Notes under the pieces: generated by a model
What the model saw: the letters and a program-made list of their open reading frames with translations, nothing else
Told to the model about the DNA's origin: nothing
The model's database searches: none
Shown: positions 57,326 through 64,000 of the stretch, in pieces
Numbering within the stretch: the stretch's first letter is position 1
Layout: the number at the start of each line of letters is the position of its first letter
Program-made: the position numbers and the translations under genes
Assembly (NCBI GenBank): GCA_017607445.1
Contig: JAEVHH010000001.1
Coordinates: forward strand, 3,162,001-3,226,000
DNA length: 64,000 nt
DNA from: Histoplasma ohiense
Lineage: Eukaryota; Ascomycota; Eurotiomycetes; Onygenales; Ajellomycetaceae
Direction of reading: 5' to 3'

Positions 57326-58983
57326 GAAAAAGAGATAACAACCGACCCAACGATGAAATGAGAAAAAGCAAAGAAACCCCACATCCCCTTGCCTAGTGTC
57401 GAAATCTAAAAAACCGAATCCAAGTCTGAAACAGAAGGTTACTTTGAAGAATCTTTGTGACCTAGTGCTAACACGTATATTTAAATTTTTTTTTTTTTTT
57501 TCCGGATAGCAATATTCAATATTCAGGAACCAGACTCCAGAAAATTAGTAAATCAGGGGGTGGCAAAAATTAAATAAGAATGAACCCGCCAACGCTCAAC
57601 CCAAGAAGGAAAATAGATACAATACAAATATCATACAAAAATGATTTTTTCTTCTCCATATTTTTTTTTTTTTTAACTTCTTTACCTCCGTTGGATTTCC
57701 GACGTCGCGGATAGATTAGTTTAGTCTCCCCTTTCTTCCCCTGAAAGAGTCATGCCCTTGGCATTCTCGCCTTCTCCCGGGTTCCCTCTGACGCTGGTTT
57801 TGGGCAGCGTAGATACTTTTGCCAATGTAAGGTTAGAAAGGGAGAAGGGCATCAAGCGGGTTACTCTGTACTGGAGAAAAGAACGCGGCAGAAGAGGCTA
57901 CGGGGGGAGAGAGATTGATCTCTTTTTTTCTTTTCTTTTTCTTTTTTTTTCTTTTTTTTTTCTTTCTTTTTTTCTTTTTTTTTTGCCTTCTCTGTTGTTG
58001 TTGCTGCTGTTATTGTCAACTTTGTCCATGATAGAGGTGATATTTTAAACTCCGTGCAAGGGTTGTGGTAATGACTGTTGCTATTTACCCTGTTTTGCTG
58101 AAGTTTTCCGTGCTATTGGAAAAAGATTGGGAATGAGCCTGGCTGCTACGTCACTGATTTAGCTACTACTCTCCCTGTGTTTGTCATATGTTCTGTAGCT
58201 TTTTCGTGTATTTTCAGTTTAGAAGTACCTCTTTCGAAGACATTATCAAGTCCGCATATTGTTATTGACCACAATGACATATATGGCGCTGCACATCATG
58301 CAAATCAACAGACCAGGAAATCATACCCCTTAAAATCCAGCGTCAGGGCTTGAAGATCTTTTTCTGCACGAACCACACGTTTCAAAAGCGCCAGGGCAAG
58401 ATGATCGATAAGTAATTTTTTCTTTTTTTCTTTTTTGCTCTGGTATTATTTTGCTCAACGTTGCTCACAATGAGCCAAGAAAGCAAGAAAAGGAATAAAC
58501 GGTTCCTCCTCCGCAGCCCACGAAAGGGCTTGTGGAGAACAAATAACAGCAATCATGACATGACCAGGTTCAAGATCTCTGGGCCACACTAAGGAGTCCT
58601 TACTTACTTGTTCCAAGGACTTTCAAGCCCATTTGTGGGTAAAAACGAAAGGAACACAATAGAAAAGAACGTACTTGTTAGCGTGGAATGCACGATGACA
58701 ACAGAGCCCCACCATCTTGAAGCTGCGGCTCAGATATTGAAACATCCCCTGTTCTTCTTGCCTTTAACTCCCCATCGCCTCGGGCCTTCCAATCACCTAT
58801 TTCTATGTTGACTGACTGGCCATGTGGTCTGGGTAGCAAAGGAACGACAGGCCCAAAGGCCCAAGGGTGGGTGGGAGAGGTTGATTGGCGCCGGGTCAGC
58901 CACGTCGATCATGATCAGGTGTGCTGCTACTGGGTCTTTATGCGTGGTGATACCAGGGGTTATAGTTGAGGTGAGAATGGGAA

Positions 58984-59040
58984 GCAAAAAGGGGGCGGGG
59001 GGAAGGAAGGGAGGGAGGAAGAAAGGGAGCGGAGCGGGAT
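58984..59040 (+). repeat. G-rich purine tract
   Basis: It contains runs such as GGGGGCGGGGGGAAGG followed by GGGAGGGAGG. G-quadruplex formation is possible but is inference. Confidence 0.5.
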
Positions 59041-62000
59041 GGGCCATGGTTAGTTAGGGGAACACCCGAGATCAAGTTTGGAGTCAGTTGTGACAGAACC
59101 TTGATACAGAGCTTGCTGTCTTGGTAAAGGGGTGGATCAGGGGCGGCATTATTCTTGTTGGACGTCGGAATTTGCTGACAGGGAAGGGTTGTGAGGTGTT
59201 GATGACATCATAGTGAGGCCTGATCGATTTGTGTCTAGCGACGAGTCGACGACAAGGTTGTATGCAATGCTGCTTTCTTTTCTTTTTCTTTTCTTTCTTA
59301 TTTTTCTTTTTTTCTTTCTTTTTTTCTTTTTGATTTCCCGAACAAAACTGACCATTCGCCTCCTATTCTTGTTTCCCCCACTCTGGTTCACCAGTAGTAG
59401 TGTGGTTTCAGATTATCTCCACTGCATAATTTAGCGTTGGCGTCTTGTTGGCGTACACACTACGGCGTAAATGTGCAGTAGTTCGATTTATCTCTCTTTT
59501 TTTTTTTCTTTTTTCTTTTGTTTTTCTCAGCCCGTTGATGGATTCTAGCGGGCGATGCTTTGACACCAAGGAATCTGGGTTGAAAAGGGCGAAGAGGTTT
59601 CTCCATACATCACCATGGCCCAAGCAACCTATTTCGGAATATTTAGCGAAGGTATATTGAATAATACTAGTATATTTGATGCTCTGAAACCTCCATTTCA
59701 GCTACTCTCACTCGTCGTCAGATAATGTTCAATGTACTGTACTTCACTCCTTACGGCTATCCACTGGAAGGTGCCAAACCCTTAACAAGCGACACACTTC
59801 GAAGTAGTAATCGCAATGTGGAAAAATATCGTATGATGTCAAGAACACAAGTAGGGCAGTTTTGTGGTATGGAGCGTCGGACATTGGCCCGTTATCTGGT
59901 AAATCCCCGTATGCTATTTTGTCATCAAGCCTGCAAGCATATCCAGCCATAGGAGCTTCAAATTAAGCACGGATAATGGCATATCATTGGAGATGCTTGT
60001 TCGACGCTGCTTGTCCGCGCTGCTACAGCAAGAACTGGCTGTGAGATCTCACCGCCAAGCCTGTTTCAATGGCAATTGATGAGGCACCATGTGACCATCA
60101 CCGCTACCCAACTGAGACCCGTGGAGATTTCCGGGCACAGTTGCGGGTGACATCGCCTGCATTAACAACAGATGAGAGACAAAGCAGGCCTCCTCGGGGG
60201 AAAGGGTGATTGGAGCAGGCAGGGGATAAGGAACACGCTCAAGTTTACGAGAAGCCTGTCTGCCTTACCATCGTTAGCCTCCTTGTTAATTATTTTTGTC
60301 TCAAAATCGAGTCCATATCACAGCAGGAGAAGGAATACGACCGCTATGAACAATACAAGCTAGCTAAAGGCGGGAATGACAACGACGAAGTTGCCAGGGG
60401 ACATCGGGGTGGCCATCGGCCACGTGCCCGACAAATGCCGTGCTCGATCTGGGCTACAAAGCCCATTCGAAGCGACCAGAACCTCAGCCAGCCTTTGTCT
60501 CTTCAGGGCAGTGACGCCTTTGAAGTGCCAAAATGCACTGGGGCCAGCAATACAATACCGGAAATACCTACTAGAATTCTTCTCACTTCCCTTGAGAAGA
60601 TCGAGAAGATCTCATCTAGTTCCGCTGTCTGTGATTGACGAAAAATGCCGAAGGTCTTTTACATTTTGTTTATGCCAACTTTGCGACAGCTAACTGCCAC
60701 TGCAAATTGTTCCAGCCATGGTGTAACCAGACGCCAAAAATCTTGACAGTTTAACCTGCCGAAATTGTGGCAGAGTGGGTTTTCGCCTTCTGGGTTTTCT
60801 GGACCACAATTATCATTCCAATTATCCAACCTCTGATAGTTGACCCAGCGAGGGACAATAAAGAGTGAGTCGCTCTAATTAGCCATCGACGTCATTGAGC
60901 GGTGAGCAGCAGTGGCGGGGGCCAGCTGGTTCAATGGAGCTCTCAAAGAAGTGCTAGAACACGCCAAGGAAGCCCATGATTCTGCTACCCATGTTAACTG
61001 ACAGGCAATTTGAGAATCGAATAACTTAGCAACAGTCCATATACACAATTAGCATGGGAATAGCCATGCCAATCCTCTTTCCTACTTTGTTTTTGGGAAG
61101 TCGTTCTAGATATTCCTTGGCTGCCCAATTTCCTTCGCTGTTCAAAGTTCAAAGTTCGTCAAGACGACCCAAAACTGCAAAGATTCCTTCAAGCCAAAAC
61201 TAGAGCAAAACATACGAAAAGATATGACATACCAAGAGATATGTCAAGCATAAACTTTGAATTCAGCTATTCAAGCGAACCTTATGGCTCGTGCCCCATA
61301 TGAACCTGGTGGTCACGGCTGGTCTGGTTCTTTTGCCGACCACGTTCGATCTTAAAGCAGGTTTCTGATAGACAGGGCAGAATCCCCAATTCCACCATTA
61401 TTGCGTCAGACGAACCTCTCGACCTGGCTCCCGTCTTCATTATCAAAGTCTTTTTGAAAGCTACGCCACCAGCACATACGGTCTCATTCACCGTACTCTA
61501 GCAAGTTCCACCAAGATCTGGACTCATCGACCACGATGAAGATGCTCGTGTTAGCAAAGTCGCGCGGAGTCCCGTTTTCATGACAATTTTTCCTCTATGG
61601 ATGGGATGGTTTACCTTCCGAGCCAGATGTATTCCAGCCCATCTTTTGTGTTTATCGCTTGGAGTTTGCCTTTTACCTTGATCCACCAATATGAAGAACC
61701 CCCAGTGTACTGGCGCGCCTATCCCAGGCAAACTCCAACATATCGTTCATTCTAGATTGAAATACGTTCACAGTCCGCATCGTATGCTGCGATACATGTT
61801 TCTGCAACTTAGGATTCCCGAGAACCCGAAGTACATGTAAAAGCGGAACAGATGAAAGCAAGGCGAAAAATTTTTCCTGCTTGCCCTGAATGTAACTTCT
61901 TGGTCACAGTTGGTGACAATTCTTCTCAATTTCAAACACCACCTCTCCAAAAATAGAAGAAGGGAAAAAAAAACCCCCAAACAGGCAATACATTATCTGT

Positions 62001-62597
62001 TAGTTTCCCTTCAGAGTTCGTTATTTTTCCCTTAGTTAAGCTTCTAATATACACCGACATTTCTACTATATAGACGCCAAGGAACACCCACACGAAAATG
62101 CTCCAGAGAGATGTCTATTTTTAAACAATGGTTTTATTTTGTTTGACTGCCCTGATAAGATCCACTGCTGGGATAGCAGCATACGAGTACACAATCCCCC
62201 ACCTCTCTCCCTTGTCAAAAATTCCCGAGCAGTACGTATGTCAACACGCGTAACTCGCAAACCATGAATCCACTTTCTCATTGATATGAGGTTTCAAAAG
62301 CAAAGGAATATGATCTCTCTCTCGTCAATGAGGTGGCCTCCGTTCAGTCAGCGAAATCCCTGCTAGGCTCTCATTTGAGCACTGTAAATGCGTTTGCTCT
62401 CCTGCTTGATCGGATCTTTCTGTGCATACGTATGCGCTACACACGCGTCGCTGCGGCTAGTCATGATTCTCTCACCATTCATGCAATGCGTCCGGAGTTG
62501 AGTTGGGGGTGATTTCACGATAAAAATAGTAATATCAAACAAACACGTAACACTGATGATGGAGAAGTGATCATGTAATAATGGAAAAATGTTTTTG

Positions 62598-62599
<2 letters not shown>

Positions 62600-62642
<43 letters not shown>
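62600..62642 (+). repeat. Poly-A tract of 43 nt
   Basis: This is a pure A run in the assembly. The true length may vary, since such runs are hard to sequence. Confidence 0.85.
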
Positions 62643-62644
<2 letters not shown>

Positions 62645-64000
62645 AAAGGGAAAGGGAAAAACCAGAAATTTGGTTCGGTTTCCCGGGGCGGGACGGGAAG
62701 GGCAATATGGGGAAAGATAAGTCGGGAAACCCCATACTTTACGATATTTTGAATTATTTGCTGTAATAAGTTAAAACAATTAAAACTAACCAAGTAATTT
62801 TCGGTTATTAAGAATTTATATATTGATATATGCTAAATGTTGGTTGGCATTATCTTACTTCTTGTGGCTATGAAATTTGCAACGGCTATCCGCAGCGAGC
62901 GGACTACCAGTAACAGAACCTTCTCTACCCGTCTTTCACCCCGCCGCGGGGTGATAGTTGTCGAATATGCATGGTTGCGTCAGAGTCTATGACCTGTTTG
63001 TTGTCGCCTCCATATGACACGGAGGAAGGAGGGGTAGTTGGGTTCCAAACGAGGAGTGAGAAAAAGTTGGGTTGGCGGGGTTATCGGACAATAAAACGAG
63101 TGTGTTCAACAAGGATTCTGCTGAAGTTGGATTGTCGCGCACTTCAGCAATCTGTGGAACGATTCAGATTTCTTCCACTGTGAAATACGGTATATCTGGC
63201 GGCTTTGGTAAATCTGTGGCCGTTCGCGGCGTGATTTTAATTCGCCAGGTTTTTAAGCTTCTCGGTGACTTATGAGTATCTTATTTGAAAATGTTCAAAT
63301 CCTCATATCTTGCACTCAAACTTTATCCCAGGTTAGATGAATTACTATGTCAGAATGACTTCCATTTTGCCGCATCCCCAGGCATGGCCCATGCTATGCT
63401 GCATGGATGCCCAATTCCGTTCCAACGTTCCGCCGATTGTATGGTGAGAAAAGAGCTATTGGCCTTGGGCAAAGATGTTGGTTGGAAATGTCGTCATAGT
63501 ATCCTGAGATCCCCCGCCCACCCGTTTTATGCATGTGAGGGAACGCTGCATCACTACTCACCCTATTGAACTGGGAATTAAAAGAGTATGTAGTCTGAAT
63601 AATAGCGATTTCCTATCTTGATGTCAGGTGTGGATATCATGCGGGACTGGGAATCTATTTGCCCTTGCTGTCCGTTCTTGTTCGACGAAACAACTTGAAG
63701 CCACCCAGAGGAATACTGTCAGTCCAGTATTTGCTTCTTTTGGTTGCAAATACTAGTCCTATTGCCAGGCTCGGGAGGGGGGAGGACGTGGGAGGAGAGG
63801 AGAATTAGTAGAATTTTCCATCTAGAGTTAACGCTTCAAATTTAATAAAGGCAACTCAATGCAGGATGCAGGAGAAGCCAGCGATTGATCCCGTTGATCC
63901 AAGTATTCAATGCGTGGAAATTCGGAGGGAGCACACATGTTGGGAGATCCAAAGCAGGCAAGATATTGGGGAGTGAATGCCAATATAACTATTGTCGATT

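Larger units (their letters stand above)
56317..64000. other. Gene-poor right end with homopolymer and simple repeats
   Basis: I support no coding region here. The sequence may include a long 3' UTR of the small gene and the far upstream region of a gene beyond the window. ORFs present are short and unsupported. Simple sequence is frequent: see the GAAAA tract, the T-rich tracts near 57920-57983 and 59276-59330, and the 43-nt A run. Confidence 0.5.

Noticed and set aside
1..64000. CRISPR arrays, operons, ribosome binding sites
   Set aside because: The window is eukaryotic; no regularly spaced direct repeats of that kind were seen.

Overview
This is nuclear DNA from a filamentous ascomycete. 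The right 38 kb carries short-intron genes with GTATGT/GTAAGT donors and CTAAC/CTAAT branch sites that match well-known fungal single-copy families. The left 25 kb is very AT-rich and almost without CpG, and is packed with decayed Ty3/gypsy elements. Such CpG-depleted gypsy blocks next to ordinary gene-bearing DNA are known from Onygenales (Coccidioides, Blastomyces and relatives), so I suggest an onygenalean fungus. That is inference; the species cannot be read from the window.

Left block, 1-25.1 kb: four mobile elements nested inside one another. Element 1 (+ strand gypsy, 5' end outside the window) is present as 1-2442, 9567-11864, 23603-24698 and a 3' LTR at 24699-25129. Element 2 (- strand chromodomain gypsy, 2443-9566, 271-bp LTRs, target duplication AATAT) sits in the integrase of element 1. 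A hAT DNA transposon (11865-23602, 11-bp perfect terminal inverted repeats, 8-bp target duplication with one transition) sits in the long post-integrase region of element 1. Element 3 (+ strand chromodomain gypsy, 15790-21730, 471-bp LTRs, target duplication CTTTC) sits inside a gene of the hAT element. All are riddled with stops, mostly TGA.

The most unusual content is cargo. The hAT transposon, about 5.8 kb once element 3 is removed, encodes a BED/hATC transposase, a Cys-rich coiled-coil protein and a divergent, spliced histone H3-like protein. Element 2 carries, antisense to its pol and just inside its 3' LTR, a three-exon gene for a duplicated Cys module. I know of no description of either arrangement.

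Transition, 25.1-29.7 kb: non-coding DNA of rising GC, with a broken nitrilase-like fragment and short repeats.

Gene-bearing block, 29.7-51 kb: hypothetical protein, Acinus-like SAP protein, COP9 signalosome subunit 6 (-), Hsm3-like proteasome chaperone, RNA polymerase III subunit C31, diflavin reductase Tah18, electron-transfer flavoprotein beta, DUF488 protein, RNA 3'-phosphate cyclase and an Inp54-like inositol 5-phosphatase. Most are housekeeping genes with no operon logic; CSN6 and HSM3 share a 279-bp divergent promoter.

Right block, 51-64 kb: gene-poor, with long homopolymer and pyrimidine tracts. The one gene I can support is a 66-residue, two-exon Cys protein at 56047-56316 with a TATA box and a 459-nt leader without any ATG.
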